From the NCBI RefSeq assembly GCF_014836635.1, contig NZ_JACSQL010000013.1:62001-126000 (forward strand): a stretch of 64,000 bases of DNA. Direction: 5' to 3'. The stretch comes from Paenibacillus gallinarum (GTDB lineage Bacteria > Bacillota > Bacilli > Paenibacillales > Paenibacillaceae). Every line of letters starts with the position of its first letter. The stretch's first letter is position 1. The notes below the pieces were generated by a model. It did no database searches and was not told the DNA's origin. It saw nothing but the letters and a program-made list of their open reading frames with translations. A program made the position numbers and the translations under genes. Shown piece after piece: positions 43,551-52,621 of the stretch.

Positions 43551-44972
43551 CTATCCCATATGAAGGAAACGTTCACCTGCAATACCTGGTGTCGTCATTT
43601 GTTCCGGATGCATAATTTCTTGAAGTTCTTCGATTGTCAGCAGTCCTCGCTCTAAAATAATGGAGGTAATTGTCTGCTTGGTACGAAGCGCTTCTTTCAC
43701 GATTCCAGCCGCTACATCATACCCAAGATGCGGATTCAGAGCGGTAATCATGGTAAAACTTTGATCTAGCACTCGTTTAATATGGTCACGGTTCGCATCC
43801 AGTTCCTTAATGGCAAACCGGTGGAATACATCCATTCCGTTATTCATAATCTTGAGTGATTGTAACAGGTTAAAGGCAATAACAGGGCCCATTACGTTTA
43901 GTTCAAACTGTCCTGCACCGCAGGCCAGCGCGATCGTATGATCGTTGCCGATGACCTGGAATGAAATCTGGTTCATGACTTCAACCATTACAGGGTTTAC
44001 TTTACCCGGCATGATGGAGGAGCCTGGTTGTCTTGCCGGAAGCAGAAGTTCCGAGAAACCTGCTCTTGGACCGGATGCCATGAGTCGAATGTCGTTACAG
44101 ATCTTGGACATATTGACGGCACATACTTTGAGTGCGGCAGACATCTCCAGATACGCATCTGTATTCTGTGTAGCATCTACCAGATCTTCAGCGGTATATA
44201 AAGGTAAGCCTGTTATCTCACCGAGATGTTCGGTTACTTTTTGGATATATTCTACTTTTGCATTCAGTCCCGTACCGACAGCCGTCGCTCCCATATTAAT
44301 AGAAAGAAGGCGTTTGGACGCTTCTTGAAGCCGTTCCATATCTCTAGAGAGCACTTTCGCATAGGCACCAAATTCTTGTCCTAGTTTAATCGGAACAGCA
44401 TCCTGCAGATGCGTTCTTCCCACTTTGACTACATCATCGAATTCTACTTGCTTTTGGACAAATCCGCCGTGAAGCTGCTCCATCGTCTGTAAAAGCGTCG
44501 TTGCATGACGATAGGCTGCAATCCGCAGCGCTGTCGGAATTGCATCATTGGTAGATTGGGACATATTCACATGGTTGTTCGGGTTACAGTGAAAATAATC
44601 GCCTTTGGCTTTAGACAGAAGCTCAAGTCCTCGATTGGCAAGGACTTCATTCATATTCATATTAATGGAGGTGCCTGCACCGCCCTGAATGGAATCAACG
44701 ATAAACTGATCGAGAAATTGACCTTGCATTACTTCTTCTGCTGCCTTGATAATAACTTCTCCGATTTTCGGCGGCAACATTTTCATATCCATGTTAGCCA
44801 TCGCTGCGGCTTTCTTCACAGCGGCGAGAGCAAATATGAGTTCTTTTTCAATAGGTACTCCGGTAATAGGGAAATTATCAACCGCCCGCATCGTTTGAAT
44901 GCCATAGTAGGCAGACGCAGGAATACTTAGTTCACCAATAAAATCTCTTTCAATTCTTACGGTTTCAGACAC
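43551..44972 (-). CDS. aspA: aspartate ammonia-lyase
   Basis: 473 aa from the GTG at 44972, which has GGAGGG 7 bases upstream and gives the usual family length; the frame runs on to an ATG at 45059 without support. Motifs are GRTHLQDAVPIKLGQEFGAY, GGAGTSINMNMNEVLANR, NNHVNMSQSTNDAIPTA and the fumarase/aspartase signature GSSIMPGKVNP. It reversibly deaminates aspartate to fumarate. It lies next to proline catabolism genes, consistent with amino-acid use. Confidence 0.94.
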   Translation of the reverse strand: MSETVRIERDFIGELSIPASAYYGIQTMRAVDNFPITGVPIEKELIFALAAVKKAAAMANMDMKMLPPKIGEVIIKAAEEVMQGQFLDQFIVDSIQGGAGTSINMNMNEVLANRGLELLSKAKGDYFHCNPNNHVNMSQSTNDAIPTALRIAAYRHATTLLQTMEQLHGGFVQKQVEFDDVVKVGRTHLQDAVPIKLGQEFGAYAKVLSRDMERLQEASKRLLSINMGATAVGTGLNAKVEYIQKVTEHLGEITGLPLYTAEDLVDATQNTDAYLEMSAALKVCAVNMSKICNDIRLMASGPRAGFSELLLPARQPGSSIMPGKVNPVMVEVMNQISFQVIGNDHTIALACGAGQFELNVMGPVIAFNLLQSLKIMNNGMDVFHRFAIKELDANRDHIKRVLDQSFTMITALNPHLGYDVAAGIVKEALRTKQTITSIILERGLLTIEELQEIMHPEQMTTPGIAGERFLHMG

Positions 44973-45347
44973 AAACGTTCCCTCCAGTAGGAAGCTATTA
45001 TGATGTAAAATATAGCTCGCGATAAGTTTATTGTAAAATATCATCTTTCCACCAAGCAATAATAGTATACATCAATCAGACCTAAAGTTGGAAATAAAAT
45101 GAAAGCGCAGTCTTTTTATCTCTATAAATATTATATGCAATGAATCTACCAAAGTGACGAGGATAACAAATTACCTAATTCATAGTTTTATACACTTCGT
45201 AAATACAGAAAAAGGGGTTGAACTTCTTCCAATTTACTAATTATTTGTGTAATATTCCCTCTAGTGAACAAACGAATGATCCGTTCCGTTATTTCGGTTG
45301 GCTCTCAGAGACTTATTCCAATGTAAATAAAAGATCGGGGGAGCAAA

Positions 45348-46133
45348 GTGTATTTCATCTCACGTGATTCGTCTATATTTGATCCCTTTCATGCCGGGAC
45401 GTTTGAGTATATGTCAGGTTCTCATGTTACTGTGCTTCTAATTACTTTAGCGTTGCTATTCTTATTGTTCTTATTTAGGTTTCGGTTACGCCAATCACCT
45501 CTGCTGAAAGAGCTGTTAAGGTGGAGTCTTGCTGTCATTTTAATATTATCGCAACTCACGCTCGAAATATGGTATCAAGCTTTTGGACTATGGGATATAA
45601 AAAATACGTTGCCGCTGGAACTATGCAGTCTTACGCTTATTTTATCGATTTTGATGCTGATCACAAAAAGTAGAGTCCTGTATATTTTTGTGTTTTATGC
45701 GGGAATATGTGGAGCGCTGGCTGCCTTGCTTACCCCTAACTTAGCTTATGCTTTTCCGCATTTTCGGTTTATTCAATTTTTTATCGCCCATGGAGCGATT
45801 ATTTTGTCTGCTTTTTATATGAGGTGGATCGAAAATAATAAGTTATCCTTTTCATCTGTACCGATCGGTTTTGTCATGCTCAATGTGGCGGCCGGTTTCG
45901 TGTGGCTGATCAATCAGATGACAGGAGCGAATTATATGTTCCTCTCACGCAAACCGGATACACCATCCATCCTGGATTTACTGGGTCCATATCCGCTTTA
46001 TATCTTTATGGAAGAAATAGTAGCGCTTCTTCTTTTTCTTATGCTGTATTTACTTTTCTTCTATCTTCCTTGGGGTGCAGTGAATCGGGTAGAGGAGAGC
46101 AGGGAGGACGATGTTCATGAGATTGGGTTCTAA
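45348..46133 (+). CDS. YwaF/TIGR02206-type integral membrane protein
   Basis: 261 aa, GTG start with GGGGGAG upstream. About seven membrane helices. The family marker is the sequence FEYMSGSHV near the N-terminus, then LEIWYQAFGLWDIKNTLPLELCSL and NQMTGANYMFLSRKPDTPS with LLGPYPLYIF. Function of the family is unknown. The 3' end overlaps the next membrane-protein gene by 17 bases. Confidence 0.85.
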   Translation: MYFISRDSSIFDPFHAGTFEYMSGSHVTVLLITLALLFLLFLFRFRLRQSPLLKELLRWSLAVILILSQLTLEIWYQAFGLWDIKNTLPLELCSLTLILSILMLITKSRVLYIFVFYAGICGALAALLTPNLAYAFPHFRFIQFFIAHGAIILSAFYMRWIENNKLSFSSVPIGFVMLNVAAGFVWLINQMTGANYMFLSRKPDTPSILDLLGPYPLYIFMEEIVALLLFLMLYLLFFYLPWGAVNRVEESREDDVHEIGF

Positions 46134-46812
46134 CAAGAAAGATGGAAATATGGAATGGGGAAAAACAAATAATGACTACCTCACCATGTATCCCGTGAGC
46201 GGGATTAGACTGAATGCAGGGATTCTTGTTCTATTTTTCCTTAATCTATTTTTGGTCATCCCTGTATTTGGCGTACCGTATCAACCGATATATGCCTATA
46301 TCCTATTACCGCCGCTTGCTATTATGAATATATGGGCTTTGGCTTTGATTGTTGCTCCGCGTAAGCTTCAGCTGAACTACGTCTTATTCAGAGGTGTATT
46401 CGGTATTGTCAGTTCGCTCGGTTTCATAATTGCGACACAGAAGTTTGCTTACACAGGGCTCGATTTTAAAACACCAATGTATGCTATAGGTTCTTTTGCT
46501 GCCTACGGTTTTGCATTATACCACTACATCAAGTCTCATCTCAGGAAGCTAAAATCACCGCGTAAAATGAAGAAGCAGGAGAGAAGAATACCAAGGGTAC
46601 CCGTAGCCGCATTAACGGGGCTTGGTTATCTGGCTGCGAATCTTTCGCTCATGTTTGTAACGGAAGAAGCGGTTACGATCGTCCTCATGTGTGTTTACTC
46701 TATGCTTGCTTTTGTTATGTTTCATTTCATACTGGAACTGCATCGTTATTATGGGCTCAATAGAAGAACAGTAGGTACAAAAAAACCTCCGATCTCTGCA
46801 GATTCGCAGTAG
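46117..46812 (+). CDS. hypothetical membrane protein
   Basis: 231 aa from ATG 46117, which stands 9 bases after GGGAGG; an ATG two codons earlier is too close to it. About five to six membrane helices (from about 28, 55, 85, 115, 160 and 185), with a basic cytosolic loop (KSHLRKLKSPRKMKKQERR). Not recognised. Overlap with the YwaF-like gene implies a shared complex or pathway. Its 3' end contains the terminator of the convergent SDR gene. Confidence 0.65.
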   Translation: MRLGSNKKDGNMEWGKTNNDYLTMYPVSGIRLNAGILVLFFLNLFLVIPVFGVPYQPIYAYILLPPLAIMNIWALALIVAPRKLQLNYVLFRGVFGIVSSLGFIIATQKFAYTGLDFKTPMYAIGSFAAYGFALYHYIKSHLRKLKSPRKMKKQERRIPRVPVAALTGLGYLAANLSLMFVTEEAVTIVLMCVYSMLAFVMFHFILELHRYYGLNRRTVGTKKPPISADSQ

Positions 46813-46822
46813 ATCCGGAGGA
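46784..46822 (-). terminator. terminator of the SDR gene, inside the end of the convergent gene
   Basis: Minus strand: AATCCTCCGGATCT pairs with AGATCGGAGGTTTT and is followed by six T. It overlaps the last codons of the membrane-protein gene on the other strand. Confidence 0.8.
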
Positions 46823-46849
46823 TTCATATAAAATATAGGTAACCGGAGT

Positions 46850-47641
46850 TTAACCTCGAAGCAGTGATTCTGCTCCATCTACATAAACTTCCGTACCCGA
46901 TACGTGTGAAGCTTCATCAGAAGCAAGGAACAATACTAGATTTGCGACTTGTTCCGGCTTACCGGCTTCACCAGCGAGAGGATGCCCGCCCTCAGGATAC
47001 TCGACAGGAATTTGAACTTCTTCCAAGTCATCAGAGCGAGTCGTCTTACCGTCAATCTCCGTGTCAATTGCACCTGGGTGAACAGAATTTACACGGATTT
47101 TGTATCTCGCCAGCTCCAGTGCAGCCATTTTCATAAATGCAGCTTGCCCCGCTTTTGTTGAAGCGTATGCGGAGAAACCGATGTTCGAGAAGACCCGGTT
47201 CCCATTAATGGAACTGTTAATGATAATGCTGCCTCCGTTATCTTTCATATAAGGGATTGCATATTTAACCGTTGCGAATGTTCCGCGCATATTGATACAC
47301 ATCGTTTGATCCCAATCTTCCACTTCCATGGTTTCAATTGGAGCAAGCTTGCCGTTTACTCCAGCATTTGCAAAAACGATATCGATCTGGCCGCCTGCAA
47401 GTTCAGCTACTTCTTTCATTGCGCTTTCCACCATGTTGGGCTCAGAAATGTCACATTCGACTACGTCAGCACGGCCGCCGTTTTTCTCGATTATTTGTTT
47501 TGTTTCCTCTGCCTTTTCTACCGTCCGGTCCAGTAAAAATACACGAGCCCCTTCTTTAGCGAATCGAATGGCTGATGCTTGACCGATACCGGAACCTCCA
47601 CCAGTTACAACTGCGAGCTTGTTTTCTAGACGTAGTGTCAT
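46850..47641 (-). CDS. short-chain dehydrogenase/reductase
   Basis: 263 aa classical SDR: TGGGSGIGQASAIRFAKEGA (cofactor, about 14-33), D in VVECDISEP, NAGVNGK, the catalytic Ser in INSSINGNRV and YASTKAGQAAF (Tyr-x3-Lys), then PGAIDTEI. The D after LLLD favours NAD(H). The substrate is unknown. GGGAGG precedes ATG; monocistronic. Confidence 0.9.
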   Translation of the reverse strand: MTLRLENKLAVVTGGGSGIGQASAIRFAKEGARVFLLDRTVEKAEETKQIIEKNGGRADVVECDISEPNMVESAMKEVAELAGGQIDIVFANAGVNGKLAPIETMEVEDWDQTMCINMRGTFATVKYAIPYMKDNGGSIIINSSINGNRVFSNIGFSAYASTKAGQAAFMKMAALELARYKIRVNSVHPGAIDTEIDGKTTRSDDLEEVQIPVEYPEGGHPLAGEAGKPEQVANLVLFLASDEASHVSGTEVYVDGAESLLRG

Positions 47642-47750
47642 TCTTTTTTCCTCCCTTAATTTTAGAATCTATGTGAGTACTGATCTAATGTGTTTTCTTA
47701 TGTACGGTAAATACCCCGGCCAGAGGAGTTTTGAATCAGAATCAAATAAA

Positions 47751-47799
47751 TACAAAATCCCTGCATTCTCTTTACAAGAAAGAGCATGCAGGGATTAGG
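47751..47799 (-). terminator. terminator of the DUF3886 gene
   Basis: Minus strand: AATCCCTGCATGCTCTTT pairs with AAAGAGAATGCAGGGATT around a short loop, followed by TTTTG. It stands about 45 bases after the small gene at 47844-48119. Confidence 0.75.
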
Positions 47800-47843
47800 G
47801 CTGTATTTCTTTACCTGTAAATGAACTTCCATACAGGCATGCC

Positions 47844-48119
47844 TTATTTAAATTTTTTCCATTCCATAGAACTATTCTCGAGCAGGTGTTCAAAATCGTT
47901 ATCTAGTCGCTTTTGTTCTGCTTTTTTCTTTTCTTCTGCAATTCGTTTGGCCTCTTCCTGACGAGCAGCTTCGGCTGCTTTGATCTCGGAGGCTTGGGCC
48001 TTAAGCTTCCCGAGAACTTCTTCACTAAGTAAATCTTTTAGTGTGGCTGCACTTCCTTCATGAGCAGAAGACCGCTGTGCAGACTGTGAAGGTCTTGATC
48101 CATTCTTTTTCTTCACCAT
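47844..48119 (-). CDS. YqkE-like (DUF3886) small charged protein
   Basis: 91 aa from ATG 48119, which has GGAGGG 6 bases upstream. After a basic Ser/Gln-rich start (MVKKKNGSRPSQ) comes LKDLLSEEVLGKLKAQASEI, then a long charged coiled coil (EEAKRIAEEKKKAEQKRLD) and the end FEHLLENSSMEWKKFK. This is the pattern of the small cytosolic YqkE/DUF3886 family of Bacillales, of unknown role. Confidence 0.8.
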   Translation of the reverse strand: MVKKKNGSRPSQSAQRSSAHEGSAATLKDLLSEEVLGKLKAQASEIKAAEAARQEEAKRIAEEKKKAEQKRLDNDFEHLLENSSMEWKKFK

Positions 48120-48375
48120 GACGATCCCTCCATTTCGTTGTGTAAAAAGTATAACAGGAATTATGAAGTGTTGAAACTGATATTTGGATGAAATATACAC
48201 CTTTTCTTCACGGAAGCATAGTCTAAAAAAGAGAACAAAGGAATAGTTATAAGAAATAATGATAGCGCTTTCTTTAAAATAGTGTAAAATATAGAAACAA
48301 GAAAGAAGACAGAGTATACAGCTTATTTTGAATACCGATACTACGACTAATTAAACAGTGAAGGGGTCGTTGATA

Positions 48376-48480
48376 TTGGAAGTGAATAATACACAGCTGC
48401 TGAAAGGGTTAATGTGGGGCACCATTCTCAGTATACCGCTCTGGATTTCTATTATGGGTTGGGTTCGAATCTTGTTTTAA
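48376..48480 (+). CDS. 34-aa single-span membrane peptide
   Basis: TTG start with AAGGGG about 9 bases upstream. The product MEVNNTQLLKGLMWGTILSI then PLWISIMGWVRILF is one hydrophobic helix preceded by a short polar stretch. A terminator follows. Composition and ribosome site suggest a genuine small membrane protein; its partner is unknown. Its position between two minus-strand genes makes it an independent unit. Confidence 0.55.
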   Translation: MEVNNTQLLKGLMWGTILSIPLWISIMGWVRILF

Positions 48481-48518
48481 AATATTTGTTTCTCGTGTAA
48501 CACATACATGGCATGGTT

Positions 48519-48582
48519 AAAAAAAGACCGGCAAGCATACAATAGGGGACTAAAACCCATTCATGCTTGTCGGTCTTTTCAT
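48519..48582. terminator. bidirectional terminator
   Basis: AAAAAGACCGGCAAGCAT pairs with ATGCTTGTCGGTCTTTT around a loop of about 25 bases. It ends the membrane-peptide unit and the convergent PPIase gene, whose stop lies at its edge. Confidence 0.85.
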
Positions 48583-49238
48583 TATTGAATCTTTTCCGGT
48601 TCCGGATAATCTACACCGAGCGTATCTACTGTTACTTTTGTCATAACAGGCGGATTTACGGGCCGAGCTTTTTCTCCTGTTTTAAGATTGGTGATTTCAT
48701 CAACCACATCCATACCTTCCGTCACTTTACCAAAGCTAGCATAAATATTATCTAAATGCTCGGAATCGGCTTGTACAATAAAGAACTGTGAGCCTGCGGA
48801 ATCCAGATCATTCGAACGAGCCATAGAAATGACACCTCGGGTATGCAGCAAGTGGTTCTTCACTCCATTACTTGTGAATTCACCTTTGATACTATAGCCG
48901 GGGCCACCAGATCCTGTACCCTCCGGATCTCCGCCTTGAATCATAAAGTTCGGAATCACACGATGAAAGATCGTACCGTCATAAAATCCGCTGTTAGCCA
49001 GCGAGATAAAATTGTTCACTGTATTAGGTGCAACTTCAGGATACAACTCTAAGACGATCTTTTTGTCATTATCCAGTTCAATGGTTGCCACCGGATGAGA
49101 AGCATCTTCGTTCGGAATGCCAACGCCTCCGAATTCAAGCTCATCATTTTGCGCTTCATCTTGTCCACAACCCGCAAGTACAAGCAGAAGGGCGGAAACA
49201 ATAAATAGAAGTTTGAAACCTTTAGATCTGACGAACAT
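48582..49238 (-). CDS. cyclophilin-type peptidyl-prolyl isomerase lipoprotein
   Basis: 218 aa from ATG 49238 (AAGGAGGAG upstream). A lipoprotein signal peptide ends in the lipobox LAGC (about 21-24). The cyclophilin domain (about 45-205) shows VAPNTVNNFISLANSGFYDG, FHRVIPNFMIQGGDPEGTG (active-site Arg), GVISMARSNDLDSAGSQFFI and FGKVTEGMDVVDEI. It should assist folding of secreted proteins on the outer face of the membrane. Confidence 0.93.
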   Translation of the reverse strand: MFVRSKGFKLLFIVSALLLVLAGCGQDEAQNDELEFGGVGIPNEDASHPVATIELDNDKKIVLELYPEVAPNTVNNFISLANSGFYDGTIFHRVIPNFMIQGGDPEGTGSGGPGYSIKGEFTSNGVKNHLLHTRGVISMARSNDLDSAGSQFFIVQADSEHLDNIYASFGKVTEGMDVVDEITNLKTGEKARPVNPPVMTKVTVDTLGVDYPEPEKIQ

Positions 49239-49298
49239 ACAAGCTCCTCCTTGATTCATGTCGAATATGATTATCATACCCCAAAATAGGACAAACAG

Positions 49299-49336
49299 GA
49301 AAGAACCCTATCCATATGGAAAGGGTCTTTTTCTCT
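49299..49336 (-). terminator. hairpin downstream of the acidic-protein gene
   Basis: AAGACCCTTTCC-ATAT-GGATAGGGTTCTTT on the minus strand, 100 bases beyond the stop of the gene at 49437; the plus-strand side carries the longer T run. Confidence 0.55.
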
Positions 49337-49436
49337 CATTTTACTATTTTAGGAACAAAACAGTAACCAAAATGTGGGTATTAGTTTATACTATTTAAAT
49401 AGTTTACAAAAAAAGTTTCAGAAACGAGCTCTGGTT

Positions 49437-49850
49437 TTATTTTTGATCAGGATTACCTACTCCATTAATCAGATCGGTTCCATGCATGGCATCGGGATCA
49501 GGGGATACCGGATCAATGGGGCTGTCTTTTGCAATCTCATCTGCATCGGGTACAGCAGCAAGATCAGGTTCGGAAGAGCGAAGAAGTTCCTCGTTAGGAA
49601 TATTGAAATCTTCTTCTTCCGTATCATCTGCCAAAGAAACAGGGCGGAGATCCTGCATAACCCCTTCTTGAGCTGTCTCAGCATCAACTGGTTCCGTATC
49701 TTCGTCAAGACTAATCGTCTGTTTGGTATACGTATTCACATAATCCAGATCATCTTCTGGTATCATATCGATGTTTTCTGACTCTTGATTTAATGTTTTA
49801 TATCGATCATAAGCAAAATCCGCTTCACTTGTTCTTGGTTTATTATCCAT
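49437..49850 (-). CDS. acidic hypothetical protein, 137 aa
   Basis: ATG 49850 with AAGGAGA 7 bases upstream. The product is rich in Asp, Glu and Pro, without signal peptide or hydrophobic core, so it is probably disordered and cytosolic (for example SLDEDTEPVDAETAQEGVM and DDTEEEDFNIPNEELL). It starts MDNKPRTSEADFAYDRYKT. Not recognised. The small membrane gene at 49891 precedes it by 40 bases on the same strand, so the two may form an operon. Confidence 0.65.
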   Translation of the reverse strand: MDNKPRTSEADFAYDRYKTLNQESENIDMIPEDDLDYVNTYTKQTISLDEDTEPVDAETAQEGVMQDLRPVSLADDTEEEDFNIPNEELLRSSEPDLAAVPDADEIAKDSPIDPVSPDPDAMHGTDLINGVGNPDQK

Positions 49851-49890
49851 CACGAACTCTCCTTTTGATTTGATGTTATATACTGTCCGT

Positions 49891-50052
49891 TTAGAACATA
49901 GGGAATACATATTTTACGAGGAAATACAGTAGTCCAAAGAAAATAATGATGTAAGCCGCATACTTAATGAATGTTGATGCTACTAAACTAGAATCGGATT
50001 TTTTCTGAACTTCTCTTCGTTCAACCTCTACATTCTGATGTGAATCATTCAT
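49891..50052 (-). CDS. 53-aa membrane protein
   Basis: ATG at 50052 with AGGAGGAGAC about 8 bases upstream, an ideal ribosome site. A polar, charged N-terminus (MNDSHQNVEVERREVQKKSD) leads to one membrane helix (FIKYAAYIIIFFGLLYFLVK) and a short tail ending FPMF. The layout recalls small YqzM-like proteins of Bacillales, but no firm match can be claimed. Confidence 0.65.
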   Translation of the reverse strand: MNDSHQNVEVERREVQKKSDSSLVASTFIKYAAYIIIFFGLLYFLVKYVFPMF

Positions 50053-50197
50053 TTTCGTCTCCTCCTTATATTCTCATAACCTATGCCCACAGTTTGTTCT
50101 TGCCCATTCTTAAACCTCTTTGAGGTAGCTTGAATCAGGGGAGAACACAGGTAATGAAGTAAAGAGGAATATGTTCAGAGAAAGGAAGAAGTCGTCA

Positions 50198-50566
50198 ATG
50201 GAGTGGTTTACTTTTGGAAATATGTTAGAAACGATTCAAATTGGACAAAAAGCATCGACACCTGGTTTTTCAAGAACGGTCGTCCGTACACCAAGTGGTT
50301 TATATTGGACCGGTGGCATATGGAATGGCAAAGTCGTGGAGATCAGGGATTATTTATTCTCAGACATTTGGACGATATATGAAGATGAAGAGAGTCTCGT
50401 ATGGGAAGAGTACAGAGAACCTATGGAGCGTAAAATCATAGAAATGATTACGAACCAATATGAGGAAGAACGAGCAAAGAGACAAGAAGAAAGAAGAGAA
50501 GAAAGAAGAGAAGAAAGAAGAGCAAAACCTGCTCAGACACTATGGAAAAATAAGGATGTATTCTAA
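50198..50566 (+). CDS. hypothetical protein with EERR repeat tail
   Basis: 122 aa from ATG 50198 (GGAAGAAG upstream); an in-frame ATG nine codons earlier has a crowded ribosome site. A compact soluble N-terminal domain (MEWFTFGNMLETIQIGQKAS, TPSGLYWTGGIWNGKVVEIR) ends in a helix, then a tail of repeated EERR units encoded by a 12-base tandem repeat. Not recognised. The tail should form a highly charged single helix. Confidence 0.6.
   Translation: MEWFTFGNMLETIQIGQKASTPGFSRTVVRTPSGLYWTGGIWNGKVVEIRDYLFSDIWTIYEDEESLVWEEYREPMERKIIEMITNQYEEERAKRQEERREERREERRAKPAQTLWKNKDVF
50486..50521 (+). repeat. three tandem copies of a 12-base unit
   Basis: GAAGAAAGAAGA is repeated three times without change and encodes the EERR tail of the gene at 50198. 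It is purine-only on the plus strand and prone to copy-number change. Confidence 0.85.
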
Positions 50567-50619
50567 TCCTTTTAAGAATAGGAATCCATCATACTAATTG
50601 AATTATTGAGGTGCGAATA

Positions 50620-52515
50620 ATGAAGATTGTTCCTAGAGTATCGGCTGTTATCATCTTGTGTTTACTATCGGTACTCTTCTTATTACCACCGACCGTCAGT
50701 CATGCAGCTGAGGAAGGTCAGCCCCGGAAATTGACAACATGGGAGATGGCTTGGCCTCAGAACCCGGCAGATAATACGGTGGATAAGCTGGTTTCTGGAA
50801 GGGATGAGTGGACAACCATCCATGCAGATTCCTCCATAGAACAACAGCTAACGAGCTCGCCGCATACAGCCTGGATCAGAATAAAGCTGCCAGAGGATGT
50901 AGAAGACAATATGGCCATTTTTTTTGAACGTATCTATGGTCAGCAGATTAGAGTCTATAAAGATGGACAGATTTTGTATGAGCAAGGGACTCAGCATCAA
51001 TTTAATAGAAACCCGTTATTGATACCCTTAAGTGATCAGGATGCCGGGGGAACGATTTATATTTGGACCCATAGTGATTATTTTAAAGTGGGTGTCGATC
51101 CGTCGATCTGGATCGGCTCTTCTGCCAATCTGAATAAGAAATATGTGGGGGACGGAATAGATGAATTGGTCCTTGGGAGTATGCTGCTCGTGTTGACCAT
51201 TGTAATCACTGCATTCTCGACGTTTATGTATAAGTTAAAGTATAAGTTATGGGTTGGAATATCCGTTCTGATTGGGTGTTTAGGATTTACGATCTCGATG
51301 AATTCCAGTACGATTTATACATTTTATCCGGATATGACGCAGCTGTTTTACTATTTCTTTTTAATTTGCTTTGCTATAGAACTGCCCGTGCTTGCCTACT
51401 GCTTTGAACAAATATTTACTTCTGATGCGGCAAATGGAATCATTCGCAAGCTGAGAAAATATCTTATGGCCTATACCCTGTTTTATATATTATGTACGGT
51501 AGCAAGTCTGCTATCTCCAGAGACTTATCCCTTTATGAAGTTTATAACAGGTCCTGTTTTTGGGGTGATTTATGTACTGGAACTATTAATCTTGTTATAT
51601 GTGACGATCAAAGAGGCGATTAGAGGTGAACAGGGGGCAACCTTACTTTCCGTTGGATTTGGTTTATTTGCACTCACAACCATAACAGAATGGATTTTAT
51701 ATTACTCCGTACCTTGGTATGAGTTAGAAATATCGAAATGGACCATTTTTATTTTTGTCTGCTCGATTTTGACGGTGAAAGGCCAAAGGTTGCTTGGAAA
51801 ATATGAAGAAGTGGTACGTTATACAGAGGAACTGGAGGCTGTCAGTAATGAACTGCAGCGCTCTGAGAAAATCAAAATCATCAGCGAACTCGCTGCCTCA
51901 GTTGCTCATGAAGTGCGAAACCCGCTGCAGGTCACACGGGGATTCTTGCAGCTAATGAGCAAGCAGGATGATGACAAGAATAAAAAATATGTAGGCATTG
52001 CACTAGAAGAACTGGACAGGGCATCGGACATCATCAATGATTTCTTAACTTTTGCGAAGCCTGAATTTGATCATATTGCACTTATTAATCTATCTGAAGA
52101 ATTCAATCATATTGAAGGAGTCCTCATCCCGATGGCGAACCTCGAGGGAGGCATAATCATAATGGACATCCCAAGTAATTTGTGGATCCGCGGCAATTCT
52201 TCCAAGTTCAAACAGGCTTTTATCAATATTATGAAGAATAGCATTGAGGCACTGCAAGGCTGCGGAGAAGTGAAGGTTAAAGCTTATCTTAAAGGAACGG
52301 AAGTCGTGATTCATGTTCAAGATAATGGAATAGGTATGAACCAAGAGGAACTTGTGAGACTTGGTGAGCCTTACTTTTCTAATAAAACAAAAGGAACAGG
52401 ACTCGGTATGATGGTGACGTTCCGGATTATTGAAGCGATGGAGGGCACGATTGAATATAGCAGTGAAAAAGAAGTAGGAACAGAAGCCGTAATTCGCTTT
52501 CCTTCAGGAGTGTAG
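50620..52515 (+). CDS. 7TM sensor histidine kinase without adjacent response regulator
   Basis: 631 aa from ATG 50620, with GAGGTG 6-7 bases upstream. Signal peptide (about 1-30), an extracellular beta-rich sensor domain (about 35-175, with HTAWIRIKLP and YGQQIRVYKDGQIL) like the 7TMR-DISM extracellular part, seven membrane helices (about 185-395), a coiled coil, then HisKA with His430 in VAHEVRNPLQVTRGFLQLM and an HATPase domain with NIMKNSIEAL, DNGIGM and GTGLGMMV. The kinase core is close to Kin-type kinases that feed sporulation phosphorelays. No response regulator lies next to it. Confidence 0.9.
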   Translation: MKIVPRVSAVIILCLLSVLFLLPPTVSHAAEEGQPRKLTTWEMAWPQNPADNTVDKLVSGRDEWTTIHADSSIEQQLTSSPHTAWIRIKLPEDVEDNMAIFFERIYGQQIRVYKDGQILYEQGTQHQFNRNPLLIPLSDQDAGGTIYIWTHSDYFKVGVDPSIWIGSSANLNKKYVGDGIDELVLGSMLLVLTIVITAFSTFMYKLKYKLWVGISVLIGCLGFTISMNSSTIYTFYPDMTQLFYYFFLICFAIELPVLAYCFEQIFTSDAANGIIRKLRKYLMAYTLFYILCTVASLLSPETYPFMKFITGPVFGVIYVLELLILLYVTIKEAIRGEQGATLLSVGFGLFALTTITEWILYYSVPWYELEISKWTIFIFVCSILTVKGQRLLGKYEEVVRYTEELEAVSNELQRSEKIKIISELAASVAHEVRNPLQVTRGFLQLMSKQDDDKNKKYVGIALEELDRASDIINDFLTFAKPEFDHIALINLSEEFNHIEGVLIPMANLEGGIIIMDIPSNLWIRGNSSKFKQAFINIMKNSIEALQGCGEVKVKAYLKGTEVVIHVQDNGIGMNQEELVRLGEPYFSNKTKGTGLGMMVTFRIIEAMEGTIEYSSEKEVGTEAVIRFPSGV

Positions 52516-52621
52516 CAAGCGACATCTACTTATTTTTCTTGCAATGGATAAAAAAGGGGTATGTTCGTCCACAATAACAAGGTGTAAGTAATTATAAGCA
52601 CCAGGAAGGTGGACAATACAG

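Noticed and set aside
44505..44930. 141-codon frame on the plus strand
   Set aside because: Antisense to aspartase, which carries all family signatures.
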